Origin: a virus
DNA length: 64,000 nt
Strand: one strand, 5' to 3'
IMG/VR virus record: IMGVR_UViG_3300013099_000017
Location: 1 to 64,000 of that record
Under the pieces are notes generated by a model, which worked only from the letters and a program-made list of their open reading frames with translations, made no database searches and was not told the DNA's origin. Shown one piece after another: positions 20,363 through 28,314 of the stretch (its first letter is position 1; every line of letters begins with the position of its first letter). The translations under genes and the position numbers were made by a program.

Positions 20363-20787
20363 GCCATACCATTTTTAAATTTCAGATAATCAATTGCATT
20401 TTTTATTTGAAATCCTTTGGTGTGAATAGCTTTTAAAAATAGTTCAATTGCATCAATTTTTACTTTTTGTAATTCAACCTTTTCAATAATATCTAAAATT
20501 TCTTTATCACCACTTAATGCCCGTTCACGTTCAGCATTTGTATTATATTTAATTGGTGAAGTTTTACCATCTTTATAATCAGGATTTGAAACACCCTTAT
20601 AATAATCCATTTTCCATAAAACCATTTCATCCCGTTCACGTTTATATTTTATCATATACGCTTTTTCCATAGAATGTTGATTTATCCATTTTCCATAGAT
20701 ATATGGAATTCTTAATGCTTCATTATCCAATTCATCTGATATTTCTGAATCAACTTTAATTTCACCACTTATTTCTTGTAATCTCAT
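20359..20787 (-). CDS. uvsY: UvsY-like recombination mediator
   Basis: 142 residues from the chosen start; an ATG 33 bases upstream is in frame, but AAGGAA precedes 20787 and MRLQEISGEI aligns with the T4 UvsY N-terminus (MRLEDLQEEL). Also alignable: YGKWINQHS (T4 YSKWLNKHS), DYYKG, LSGDKEIL (LSADKDVL) and KGFQIKNAIDYLKFKNG. UvsY loads UvsX onto gp32-coated single-stranded DNA. It is on the minus strand, convergent with the fibre genes, unlike T4 where it is co-directional with gene 25. Confidence 0.88.
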   Translation of the reverse strand: MRLQEISGEIKVDSEISDELDNEALRIPYIYGKWINQHSMEKAYMIKYKRERDEMVLWKMDYYKGVSNPDYKDGKTSPIKYNTNAERERALSGDKEILDIIEKVELQKVKIDAIELFLKAIHTKGFQIKNAIDYLKFKNGMA

Positions 20788-20797
20788 AATAAATTCC

Positions 20798-21280
20798 TTA
20801 TAGTGGATCATCCCCATCAATTATAAAATAATCATATTCCAATGTAACCATCCCCATTTGAGATTCTGGTTCTTCTGAGCCACTATCAAAGGATAAATCA
20901 CCTAATAAATTTGGAGCACAATTAATAAATTTAATTGATGTTTTTGGTGTTAAATCACCATTTAGAATATGCAATACTGCATCTGATCTTAAACTTTTAA
21001 AAGATGCTTTATCGAAGGCAATTTTTAATAACCAATAATAAACTTCTTTATAATTTTTTAAATCATCATCAACAAGAAATGTAATTGTCAAAGGATCAAA
21101 AATAATTTTAGATCCAGGCAAAACTAAATCTCTATGTGGTGTAGCAAAAACTGGCTGATCTGTACTGACACTTGGTAATTGACAATCTCTGACATGATAT
21201 GTAACATTTGGAAACATATCAATATCAAATTTAAATTGGTAATTCTTTAAAATGTTTGTTTGTACTTCTGTATTTGGCAT
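20798..21280 (-). CDS. Tail-tube-fold protein, gp54/gp19-like
   Basis: 160 residues. HVRDCQLPSVSTDQPVF, LVLPGSKIIFDPLTITFLVD, DLKNYKEVYYWLLKI and a terminal MVTLEYDYFII resemble the tube-forming domain shared by T4 gp19 (tail tube) and the C-terminal part of gp54 (tube initiator). T4 gp54 is 320 residues, so this is a single-domain version. It sits with uvsY in a leftward operon, 10 bases from the uvsY start. Initiator, tube or completion protein cannot be decided from sequence alone. Confidence 0.55.
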   Translation of the reverse strand: MPNTEVQTNILKNYQFKFDIDMFPNVTYHVRDCQLPSVSTDQPVFATPHRDLVLPGSKIIFDPLTITFLVDDDLKNYKEVYYWLLKIAFDKASFKSLRSDAVLHILNGDLTPKTSIKFINCAPNLLGDLSFDSGSEEPESQMGMVTLEYDYFIIDGDDPL

Positions 21281-21484
21281 TTATATATAACCTAAATCAA
21301 ATCTCATTATTGTTTCAATAACACTTAAATCATTACGAGAGAAATTACTGGTAATTAAATTATCAGTTCTATTTTCGTAAACATCTTTAATGCTCATATT
21401 ATTATCGGACTGTTCAACTTGAACATCAATCATATGATCTTTATATTCAACATCTTCATATAATACTAATATATTATTACTCAT
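21281..21484 (-). CDS. Small protein of the uvsY operon
   Basis: 67 residues, not recognised. Acidic with a C-terminal hydrophobic tail (NDLSVIETIMRFDLGYI). AGGAA precedes the ATG, and the stop is immediately followed by the start of the tube-like gene, so the two are coupled. It is the first gene behind the leftward promoter at 21598-21625. Confidence 0.65.
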   Translation of the reverse strand: MSNNILVLYEDVEYKDHMIDVQVEQSDNNMSIKDVYENRTDNLITSNFSRNDLSVIETIMRFDLGYI

Positions 21485-21506
21485 TTTTATTCCTATTCAT
21501 TTCTTA

Positions 21507-21514
21507 TATTTATG
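21507..21514 (-). promoter_or_regulatory. Late promoter variant CATAAATA
   Basis: Reads CATAAATA on the minus strand, one base from the T4 late consensus, 23 bases before the 67-aa gene. It would let the uvsY operon be transcribed late as well as from the sigma-70 promoter upstream. Single motif, so weak evidence. Confidence 0.35.
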
Positions 21515-21636
21515 CCTTTGGCAATTGCCTACGGCAAGGATTATTGCTCTACATAATACCCTAAGTAGATCAATCCATATCATTATTAACAGTGGAATTA
21601 TAACACTAGTTGAAATGTTGTCAACCCCTGTCAAGC
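21513..21636 (-). promoter_or_regulatory. Leftward promoter-hairpin cassette, copy 1
   Basis: On the minus strand: TTGACA (21620-21625), 16-base spacer, TATAAT (21598-21603), a near-perfect sigma-70 promoter, with a second TTGACA at 21630-21635. Downstream in the transcript lie a conserved TCTACATAATA (in + orientation) and two tiny hairpins, TTGCCTACGGCAA (21525-21537) and TGCCTTTGGCA (21513-21523), just before the uvsY operon. Bases 21581-21636 are 53/56 identical to 24311-24366. Confidence 0.8.
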
Positions 21637-21712
21637 ATTTATTTTATAATATGAATATTTTGCATTGTTTATATGAATTTATTTCAATTATAATAAATAC
21701 CGAGACTTTTCA

Positions 21713-21767
21713 TAAGTCATTGATTTATAAGGATATTCTTATTATGCTCTAAGTCATTGATTTATAA
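21713..21767. repeat. 18-base direct repeat
   Basis: TAAGTCATTGATTTATAA occurs at 21713-21730 and again at 21750-21767, separated by 19 bases. It lies in a non-coding stretch (21637-21969) that otherwise holds only AT-rich sequence and the uvsW late promoter. Function unknown; could be a protein-binding site. Confidence 0.8.
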
Positions 21768-21932
21768 CGAAAATGTACTTTTATTTGACGTTTAAATGGC
21801 GTTTTAATATGTGAATTGGTGTGGTAGGTAGGGTAAGTTTATTAAATGGTCATTTAAAGTGCATTTAATTTCAAAATTCTTTATTATTCAATAAGTTATC
21901 TCAATTTATACGCAAAGTTCAAAAATACAACA

Positions 21933-21940
21933 TATAAATA
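21933..21940 (+). promoter_or_regulatory. Late promoter TATAAATA for uvsW
   Basis: Exact T4 late element 30 bases upstream of the uvsW ATG, followed by an AAAAGGAA ribosome-binding site. T4 uvsW is also driven by a late promoter, because the helicase acts late to remove R-loops and switch off origin replication. Confidence 0.8.
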
Positions 21941-21969
21941 GTATTATACAATGAAAAGGAAATTATATC

Positions 21970-23415
21970 ATGGTAGATGAATACACAATATACATAAGAT
22001 GGAAAAACTATACACATTTAATAGTTGAATGTGAATATGGGATAGCACAAGAATTTAATGATTTATTCTCATTTTATGCTAAAAATTATCGGTATATGCC
22101 CGATTTTAAAAATCATATATGGGATGGTAAGATCAGGCTATTTAATGTTAATAAACGTTTATTGCCTATTGGATTATTAAAAAGGTTGGTAACATATTGT
22201 AAAAATGATGGTTTAGAAATTATCATTGATGATGAAGTTAAAGAAAAATTAAAGGGTGATGATGTATCTATACCCGATTATAATTTACCATTTGAACCTT
22301 ATGAACATCAAGTAAGTGCTGTTGAACATATGTTATCAAAAAAACGTGGTTTAATTTTATCGCCTACATCTAGTGGAAAAAGTTTAAATTTATATTGTGC
22401 TTCCCGTTATAATGCTGAAAGAGGAAATAAAACTTTAATCATTGTTCCTACTGTTCAATTGGTCGAGCAATTAGCAAGTGATTTTGAGGATTATGGTTGG
22501 GATAGTGAAAAGTATGTTCATAAAATTTATGCAGGTAAAGATAAAACAACTGACAAGCCTGTAACTATATCAACATGGCAGAGTTTGGCTAAAATTCAAC
22601 AAAGTATTTTACATCAATATAATATGGTTATTGTTGATGAAGTTCATCTTGCTACTGCTGTTACCATTAAGGGTATTATGGAAAAATGTACCAAAGCTGA
22701 TTATAAATTGGGATTAACGGGTACTTTGGATGATACTAAGGCAAATAAGGAAACATTAATATCATTGTTTGGTGAAATATTTGTAGCCACTACAACAAAG
22801 GAATTAATGGATCAGGGTTTAGTAAGTGAATTGAAAATTAAAGCAATTCAGTTATCCTATCCGGAAGAAGTTTCAAAAATTGTTTCTAAGATGAATTATC
22901 AGGCAGAAGTTAAGTTCATGAAATCATATGAACCAAGAAATGCATTTATTGTTAATCTTACTAAAAAAATGCCAAATAATACATTAGTTTTGTTTCAACA
23001 TAAAGCACATGGTAAGGCATTGTATGAATCAATGAAAGATCACTCTGAACATGTTTATTATATTGATGGTGATACGGATGTCGATTTACGAACTGCTTAT
23101 ACTGATAAATTTGAACAACATGATGATGTTATTATAGTTGCAAGTTATGGTGTATTTTCAACAGGTATCAATAGTAAGAATCTACATTATATTATTTTTG
23201 CATCAAGTTATAAATCAAAAATTAAAGTTCTGCAATCTATTGGGCGTGGATTAAGATTACATGTTAATAAAAATGGAATCACATTATTCGATCTTGGTGA
23301 TAGACATAAATACTTAAAATACACAAATACAATTTTTAAACATTTCATTGAAAGAATAAAATTGTATGAAAAAGAAAAATTTAATTATAAAATTATGAAG
23401 GTAAATTTAAAATAA
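21970..23415 (+). CDS. uvsW: UvsW-like DNA/RNA helicase
   Basis: 481 residues, close to T4 UvsW (503). Superfamily 2 motifs are in order: Walker A SPTSSGKS (131-138), DEVH box (223-226), TGTL motif III (250-253), then GVFSTGIN and QSIGRGLR in the second RecA lobe. The N-terminal 100 residues match the UvsW DNA-binding domain (MPDFKNHIWDGKIRLF). UvsW unwinds branched DNA and R-loops, supporting the switch to recombination-dependent replication. Its 3' end overlaps a convergent gene by 23 bases. Confidence 0.95.
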   Translation: MVDEYTIYIRWKNYTHLIVECEYGIAQEFNDLFSFYAKNYRYMPDFKNHIWDGKIRLFNVNKRLLPIGLLKRLVTYCKNDGLEIIIDDEVKEKLKGDDVSIPDYNLPFEPYEHQVSAVEHMLSKKRGLILSPTSSGKSLNLYCASRYNAERGNKTLIIVPTVQLVEQLASDFEDYGWDSEKYVHKIYAGKDKTTDKPVTISTWQSLAKIQQSILHQYNMVIVDEVHLATAVTIKGIMEKCTKADYKLGLTGTLDDTKANKETLISLFGEIFVATTTKELMDQGLVSELKIKAIQLSYPEEVSKIVSKMNYQAEVKFMKSYEPRNAFIVNLTKKMPNNTLVLFQHKAHGKALYESMKDHSEHVYYIDGDTDVDLRTAYTDKFEQHDDVIIVASYGVFSTGINSKNLHYIIFASSYKSKIKVLQSIGRGLRLHVNKNGITLFDLGDRHKYLKYTNTIFKHFIERIKLYEKEKFNYKIMKVNLK

Positions 23416-23653
23416 AACCAAATCCCAAATCTTTAAATGTTTTTCCTAATGGTGACTCATTTAAAGATTGAAGATATTTTGATTTTCCTAAAGTGGTTTT
23501 ATGTATTACTTTATTTGAATTCTTACACCACCGATTAATAGTACCAAATCCTATTAAATCATTCATTAATTTTTTAGCACTATTGATATTTAATGCTTTT
23601 CCTTTTGGGGTGATATAATATCCTTTAAATGATGGGTGATTTTTTCCACTCAT
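23393..23653 (-). CDS. Homing-endonuclease-type DNA-binding protein (NUMOD-like), no nuclease domain
   Basis: 86 residues. GKNHPSFKGYYITPKGK followed by a helix-turn-helix-like INRWCKNSNKV and the ending GKTFKDLGFGF resemble the modular DNA-binding tails of phage HNH/GIY-YIG homing endonucleases. No nuclease catalytic motif is present, so it may be a remnant or a stand-alone DNA-binding protein. It is alone on the minus strand, convergent with uvsW, as expected for an inserted mobile gene. Family assignment is moderate. Confidence 0.5.
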   Translation of the reverse strand: MSGKNHPSFKGYYITPKGKALNINSAKKLMNDLIGFGTINRWCKNSNKVIHKTTLGKSKYLQSLNESPLGKTFKDLGFGFILNLPS

Positions 23654-23686
23654 TTTTAATTTTGTTATTGATTATTTTATAGACGG

Positions 23687-23694
23687 TATAAATA
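23687..23694 (+). promoter_or_regulatory. Late promoter element TATAAATA
   Basis: Exact TATAAATA on the plus strand in the 23654-23855 gap, pointing at the gene at 23856 but about 160 bases away. A second rightward element lies closer (23809-23816). Confidence 0.45.
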
Positions 23695-23775
23695 TTAATA
23701 AGCATAGTAGCAATTCCGTTTAATTGTTATAGTGATTAGGGTGGTTAGATACTTCAATATCTTTCCATCTGTTAA

Positions 23776-23783
23776 TATTTATA
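23776..23783 (-). promoter_or_regulatory. Leftward late promoter TATAAATA
   Basis: Minus-strand exact match to the late element, 123 bases before the start of the small DNA-binding gene at 23653. It is the only visible promoter close to that gene apart from the cassette at 24248-24366. Confidence 0.5.
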
Positions 23784-23792
23784 CAGTGAGAA

Positions 23793-23814
23793 TTTATAAG
23801 TATATACTTATAAA
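23793..23814. repeat. Perfect 22-base palindrome overlapping a late promoter
   Basis: The core TATAAGTATATACTTATA extends two more bases each side as a perfect palindrome. It overlaps the TATAAATA at 23809-23816, so a dimeric protein bound here could control that promoter. AT-rich palindromes can occur by chance, but 22 bases is long. Confidence 0.7.
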
Positions 23815-23816
23815 TA
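23809..23816 (+). promoter_or_regulatory. Late promoter TATAAATA
   Basis: Exact late element 40 bases upstream of the ATG at 23856, with AAAAGGAT as the ribosome-binding site between. Probable promoter for the Sm-like gene. Confidence 0.65.
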
Positions 23817-23855
23817 TATTGAACTACAAATAATGGATTTTAAAAGGATGATAGA

Positions 23856-24152
23856 ATGGTAAAATATATAAAAATGAGTAATGGGGAATTGGTATTGGGT
23901 AATGTTGTCAATCGAAGTGAATTTAATATTATTATTGAACATCCTATGTTGATAATTATTGATAGACATGCCAATAATGGAAGTTATTATATTGGTGAAT
24001 ATATGGCAATGGTAAAGGATGATCAAATTCCCTTATTTTACAAAGATATAATTTGTGTTGTTGAACCGGATGATGTTTTGTTAGGTCAATATAATGAAAT
24101 GTTCAGTCGAACCGAAGGGAATAAAAAAGAAACGAATCACAAGTATCATTAA
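23856..24152 (+). CDS. Small beta-barrel (Sm-like) phage protein
   Basis: 98 residues. MVKYIKMSNGELVLGNVVN followed by a strand and EHPMLIIID resembles small SH3/Sm-like beta-barrel proteins common in cyanophage-like T4 relatives, where K-x-x-(N/T)-G-E-x-(V/I)-(L/I)-G opens the fold. A second protein of this type may be at 36078-36398. It has its own late promoter and no operon partner except a tiny hydrophobic frame. Function unknown; RNA binding would be speculation. Confidence 0.6.
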   Translation: MVKYIKMSNGELVLGNVVNRSEFNIIIEHPMLIIIDRHANNGSYYIGEYMAMVKDDQIPLFYKDIICVVEPDDVLLGQYNEMFSRTEGNKKETNHKYH

Positions 24153-24230
24153 ATGTTTATTAATATTGTGTTTATCATACAGATAATATTCCTTATTTGT
24201 ATGATATATATATTTTATGGGAAGGGTTAA
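24153..24230 (+). CDS. Tiny hydrophobic protein (25 aa)
   Basis: ATG directly follows the previous stop. It encodes MFINIVFIIQIIFLICMIYI then FYGKG: one membrane-spanning segment with a short basic tail. An 8-bp inverted repeat (ATCATACA/TGTATGAT) lies inside. No separate ribosome-binding site; coupling would be required. The rest of 24231-24484 is non-coding and regulatory. Confidence 0.35.
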   Translation: MFINIVFIIQIIFLICMIYIFYGKG

Positions 24231-24247
24231 TTGAATTACTAAAATGA

Positions 24248-24366
24248 TGCCTACGGCAACGGCAAAGCCGAATTCTTTCTTCTACATAATATATTATAGA
24301 TCCCTAACATTCATTATTAACAGTGGAATTATAGCACTAGTTGAAACCTTGTCAACCCCTGTCAAG
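24248..24366 (-). promoter_or_regulatory. Leftward promoter-hairpin cassette, copy 2
   Basis: Minus-strand TTGACA (24350-24355), 16-base spacer and TATAAT (24328-24333), 53/56 identical to copy 1, plus the conserved TCTACATAATA and tandem hairpins CGGCAAAGCCG (24260-24270) and TGCCTACGGCA (24248-24258). Unlike copy 1, no leftward gene follows at once; the nearest is the small DNA-binding gene at 23653. The transcript would be antisense to the Sm-like gene or end as a small RNA of roughly 75 bases. Confidence 0.75.
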
Positions 24367-24425
24367 TAAAATAATTGGATTAATTAATAAAACATTGACA
24401 TATGTCAATGAAATGACGATATATC

Positions 24426-24454
24426 TTGACAATATATCCCATTCGTGGTATATT
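24426..24454 (+). promoter_or_regulatory. Sigma-70 promoter of gene 55 with overlapping palindrome
   Basis: TTGACA (24426-24431), 17-base spacer, TATATT (24449-24454), followed by AAGGAA and the gp55 ATG at 24485. The spacer and -10 (24432-24454) are an imperfect copy of the CCCATTGTGGG palindrome family found at other promoters. Here it overlaps the polymerase-binding region, which would suit repression. Confidence 0.75.
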
Positions 24455-24484
24455 GGTTAATGCCATTATATAAGGAAATATAAT

Positions 24485-24967
24485 ATGAGTGAAAAACGGA
24501 AAACGAATATGTATGTCGATAATAAGACATTTTATGTGGAAATTTGTAAATATAAAGAAGAACAGGCAAAAGATCCTGATACAGAATTGCGATTATATCC
24601 TATATTGGGTGAGGCAATTATATTAATTGGTACACGATTATTAAATCACCGATATTTTAGGAATTACAATTCTCAGGTAAAGGATGAAATGTTAGGGGAT
24701 GGTATTGAAAATTGTCTAAGGTATTTTAATAATTTTGATACTGAGTATAAAAACCCAAATCCATTTGCTTATTTTACACAAATAACATGGTGGGCTTTTA
24801 TTAGGCGTATAAAAAAAGAATATGCAGAACAAAATGGAAAAACCAAATTTGCTGATTATATGGATAATGATGATAGTTTTTGTATAGAAAAGCATGATAA
24901 TGGTCTGCATTTTAATAATAGTATGTTAGAATTTGAAAAAAATAAAGATCAGGAGCGTTTCTATTAA
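24485..24967 (+). CDS. 55: Late-transcription sigma factor gp55
   Basis: 160 residues (T4 gp55 is 185). The N-terminus (YVDNKTFYVEICKYKEEQAK), the middle (DEMLGDGIENCLRYFNNFD, YKNPNPFAYFTQ) and WAFIRRIKKEYAE all align with T4 gp55. It directs host RNA polymerase to TATAAATA late promoters together with the clamp gp45 and co-activator gp33. Several such elements occur in this window. Driven by a consensus sigma-70 promoter, consistent with early or middle expression. Confidence 0.93.
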   Translation: MSEKRKTNMYVDNKTFYVEICKYKEEQAKDPDTELRLYPILGEAIILIGTRLLNHRYFRNYNSQVKDEMLGDGIENCLRYFNNFDTEYKNPNPFAYFTQITWWAFIRRIKKEYAEQNGKTKFADYMDNDDSFCIEKHDNGLHFNNSMLEFEKNKDQERFY

Positions 24968-25073
24968 ATTTCTTATTCCTTTATTTGGATTTTTTCTTAT
25001 ATTTTTGGCTTCCCTTGTAATTATTGGGGGAAGTATGTTAATTATATCTCTTTTGGGATATATTAATTCATAA
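24963..25073 (+). CDS. Possible small membrane peptide with non-canonical start
   Basis: A frame after AGGAG (24953-24957), with ATT as the only start candidate, encodes about 36 residues with a strongly hydrophobic core (LIPLFGFFLIFLASLVIIGG, then SMLIISLLGYINS). It overlaps the gp55 stop. The hydrophobic pattern looks protein-like, but no ATG/GTG/TTG exists in frame upstream. Low confidence. Confidence 0.22.
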   Translation: MKFLIPLFGFFLIFLASLVIIGGSMLIISLLGYINS

Positions 25074-25120
25074 TTGCTCATGATATAGTTGTTTGAATAA
25101 TTTTAAGGTATATTTTTGTT

Positions 25121-26191
25121 ATGGGAAAAAAAGTAGTTTTAATTAACGATGTTCATATTGGTGTTAGAAATGACAGCCAATATTATATGGATAGTCAATT
25201 GTTATTTTTTAAAGAACAATTCCTTCCATATTTTGATGATAATGGTATTAAAGATTGTTTTATTTTGGGTGATTTATTTGATCGCAGGAAATTTATAAAT
25301 TTTAATACGCTATATAAATTTAAAAGGGAGTTATTTGATGTTTTTGAAAGCAAAGGTGTTGCTGTTCATATCTTGGTTGGCAATCACGACACAACATATA
25401 AGAATACAAATGAAGTCAATTCACCAGAATTATTATTATCGGAATATGAAAACATAACGATATATACAGATCCACAAACAGTATCCTTATTGGGTATTCC
25501 TGTTGCGGTAGTGCCGTGGATCAATTCAGAAAATTATCAAGGGTTTCTAAAATATTCAAAAGATACAACCGCTAAAATTATGTTTGGTCATTTTGAAATA
25601 AAAGATTTCTATATGTACGCCAATTCAATTAAATGTGATAATGGATTTGAACATTCATTTTTCGACAAATATGATATGGTATTATCCGGACATTTCCATG
25701 AACAATCATCAAATGATAATATTCGTTATCTTGGAGCACCATCTGAATACAATTGGAATGATGCTGAGTGTAGTCGTGGATTTCACATACTTGATTTAGA
25801 AACAAAAGAGTTGACATTTGAAAAAAATAATGTTACCATTCATCATCGAGTTTATTATCAAGATGATTTTGATTTAATTAATTTTGATTTCAGTGTATAT
25901 CGTTCACAAGTTATTAAATTAATTGTTAATGAAAAAACAGATAATGATCATTATGATTTATTTGTTAATGCTATTAATAGTGTTAATCCTGAATCATTTG
26001 ATATTGTTGATAATACAGAATTTCAATTTATTGATGAAGATGATATTGATGAAGAAGCGTTAAAGTCGGAAAATTTAACAAGTATCGTACATAGTTATAT
26101 TGATGTACTTGATACAAATTTAGACAAAAAGAAAATTAAAAAAATGTTCAATGCATTATATGATGTTGTAGAGAATAATCAAGATGATTAA
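25121..26191 (+). CDS. 47: Recombination endonuclease subunit gp47 (Mre11/SbcD-like)
   Basis: 356 residues (T4 gp47 is 339). Calcineurin-like phosphoesterase motifs are in order: DVHIG (10-14), GDLFDRR, GNHD, GHFE and GHFHE. With gp46 it forms the Mre11-Rad50-type complex that resects DNA ends for recombination-dependent replication and host DNA breakdown. Gene order 55-47-46-45 matches T4. The end overlaps the next small gene by eight bases. Confidence 0.95.
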   Translation: MGKKVVLINDVHIGVRNDSQYYMDSQLLFFKEQFLPYFDDNGIKDCFILGDLFDRRKFINFNTLYKFKRELFDVFESKGVAVHILVGNHDTTYKNTNEVNSPELLLSEYENITIYTDPQTVSLLGIPVAVVPWINSENYQGFLKYSKDTTAKIMFGHFEIKDFYMYANSIKCDNGFEHSFFDKYDMVLSGHFHEQSSNDNIRYLGAPSEYNWNDAECSRGFHILDLETKELTFEKNNVTIHHRVYYQDDFDLINFDFSVYRSQVIKLIVNEKTDNDHYDLFVNAINSVNPESFDIVDNTEFQFIDEDDIDEEALKSENLTSIVHSYIDVLDTNLDKKKIKKMFNALYDVVENNQDD

Positions 26192-26417
26192 ATTTCAACG
26201 TAAACGATTACCCATATGGTTTTTTATTTGTGATGATGTTCCAGATAATTTTACAGAATATCCATTGATGGAATTTGAAAGCAGATATGAATTAATAGAA
26301 TGGTTAAAATCTGTATTTGGTTCCGGTGATACTTATCAAATTACAGATGATGATTTTATTTTGCGGTATGGTGTGACATGTGGTTGGATTGTAAATAATG
26401 ATGGGGTTAATAAATGA
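26184..26417 (+). CDS. Small protein between gp47 and gp46
   Basis: 77 residues, not recognised. Basic start (MIKFQRKRLPIWFF) followed by an acidic middle. It overlaps gp47 by eight bases and the next small gene by ATGA, so it is translated with the recombination genes. Confidence 0.65.
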   Translation: MIKFQRKRLPIWFFICDDVPDNFTEYPLMEFESRYELIEWLKSVFGSGDTYQITDDDFILRYGVTCGWIVNNDGVNK

Positions 26418-26587
26418 ATAAATTTTACGAAATATATATTAATAGTATTTATGTTGGTTGTGTTGTCGAGGAAGCAAGATTTACATATATTGATGATTTA
26501 CGTGGTGTTGTAATTGAAGGTCTTACTGATCAATTTGCCAAATTACCGGAAAGTGTTGATATTCGATTTAAATTGGTGGTTAGATAA
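26414..26587 (+). CDS. Small protein preceding gp46
   Basis: 57 residues (MNKFYEIYINSIYVGCVVEE start), not recognised. ATGA overlap with the gene before and TAATG overlap with gp46 after it make an unbroken coupled series, as in T4 where small genes separate 47 and 46. Confidence 0.65.
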   Translation: MNKFYEIYINSIYVGCVVEEARFTYIDDLRGVVIEGLTDQFAKLPESVDIRFKLVVR

Positions 26588-28314
26588 TGATATTATTTGA
26601 TACTGTACGTTGGAAAAATTTCTTATCGTATGGTGATGAATGGACAGAATTAAACCTTGCTGAATATTCAACTAATTTAGTTATTGGTGAAAATGGTGTT
26701 GGTAAGTCTGTACTAACGGAAGTAATGAGTTTTGTGTTATATGGAAAACCATTTAGAAAAATTAATAAACCCCAATTAATTAACTCAATTAATAATAGTA
26801 ATTTGGATGTGGAATTAACGTTTGCTGTTAATAACCATAAGTATAAAATTGTACGTGGAATGAAACCAAATAAATTTGAAGTTTGGGAAGATGGTGAATT
26901 ATTAAATCAAGATGCCAAAAGTAATGATTATCAGGTTTATCTTGAAAATGATGTATTGAGTATGAATTATATAACCTTTACACAATTGATTGTACTTGGG
27001 AAAGCTACTCATACTCCATTTATGCAATTGCCTGTTATGAAACGCAGGGAAATGATTGAACATCTTTTAGGTATATCAGTATTTTATGATATTAAAAGTT
27101 TACTTAAAGAAAAATTAAAGACAATTATATATGATAGACAAGTTGCCAATGATAAACTTGAATTGCAAAATGAAAAATTGACAATGAATGAGCGATACAA
27201 AAAGAATACAAGTGAAGATAAACAAAAGATTATCAATGAGTATTTAAATAGTATTAGCAATAAAGAAGATGAAATTCGTTTATTGGTGTCGGAAAATAAA
27301 GATTTAACCGATTATACAGCTCAATTAAAAACACAATTTGATGATGGTTTAGATGGTGAAATTGATAAACATAAAAATAGACAGAGGGATATACTAAATA
27401 AAATAAAGGGCATTGAAAAGAATAGTTATTTTTTTCAAGTTAATGATGAATGTCCAACGTGTACTCAAACAATTAATGATGATATAAAACACGAATGTAT
27501 TGAAAATAATAATACGCTATTGAAAAAATTAAAGATTGGAGAGACTATTAACGATGCCAAACTTATACAATTGTCAGAAATGCTTGATACGAATGTTGGA
27601 ATTCGGGATACTATTAGTGTCACTTGGAATACTATCAATAGTAATAATTCAATTCATAATCGCTTAAAATTAGATATAAAAGAATTGGAATTATCAATTA
27701 AAAAATATGATTCTGATGATATTGATGCAGGTGATATATTGGCTGATATTGAAAAAAATAAAAAAGATATTGTGAAATTTAAATCTCGTATTAAAAAATA
27801 TGATGAAGCAATTGAATATTATAAAATCATGGCTGTTATTTTAAATGATGATGGTGTAAAGTCATTAATTATCAAAAAATACTTGCCTTTATTTAATAGA
27901 GATATTAATAATTATTTACATACATTTGGACTTAATGTTAAATTTATTTTAGATGAACAATTTAATGAAATTATATTATCAAGAGGTAGAGATAACTTTT
28001 CTTATAATAGTTTTTCCGAAGGACAAAAATTAAGAATTGATTTGGCATTAATGATGTCATTTAGAAATTTATGTAAAATTAAAAATAGTGTGGATAGTAA
28101 TTTATTAATAATGGATGAAATTTTTGATAGTTCATTAAACCAACAGGGAGTTGATGCCTTTGTTGATATGTTGACTGAGCAAAAAGATATCAATACTTTT
28201 ATTATTACTCATACACCAGAAAAAATACAAGATCGGTTTGAGAATACAATTGAAGTTGTATTGTTAAATAATTTTAGTGAACTAAAAAAGGAAATACATG
28301 ATGAAAGATATTGA
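26587..28314 (+). CDS. 46: Recombination endonuclease subunit gp46 (Rad50/SbcC-like)
   Basis: 575 residues (T4 gp46 is 560). Walker A GENGVGKS near residue 36, a coiled-coil middle with a CPTC zinc hook near residue 288, the ABC signature FSEGQKLRIDLALMMSF near residue 478 and Walker B LLIMDEIFD. It is the ATPase partner of gp47. The last 17 bases overlap the next gene. Confidence 0.95.
   Translation: MILFDTVRWKNFLSYGDEWTELNLAEYSTNLVIGENGVGKSVLTEVMSFVLYGKPFRKINKPQLINSINNSNLDVELTFAVNNHKYKIVRGMKPNKFEVWEDGELLNQDAKSNDYQVYLENDVLSMNYITFTQLIVLGKATHTPFMQLPVMKRREMIEHLLGISVFYDIKSLLKEKLKTIIYDRQVANDKLELQNEKLTMNERYKKNTSEDKQKIINEYLNSISNKEDEIRLLVSENKDLTDYTAQLKTQFDDGLDGEIDKHKNRQRDILNKIKGIEKNSYFFQVNDECPTCTQTINDDIKHECIENNNTLLKKLKIGETINDAKLIQLSEMLDTNVGIRDTISVTWNTINSNNSIHNRLKLDIKELELSIKKYDSDDIDAGDILADIEKNKKDIVKFKSRIKKYDEAIEYYKIMAVILNDDGVKSLIIKKYLPLFNRDINNYLHTFGLNVKFILDEQFNEIILSRGRDNFSYNSFSEGQKLRIDLALMMSFRNLCKIKNSVDSNLLIMDEIFDSSLNQQGVDAFVDMLTEQKDINTFIITHTPEKIQDRFENTIEVVLLNNFSELKKEIHDERY

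Noticed and set aside
21525-21752. 75-residue rightward open frame (MPTARIIALH...) in the uvsY-uvsW gap
   Set aside because: No ribosome-binding site, lies over the leftward promoter cassette and direct repeat, and its codon pattern is not gene-like.
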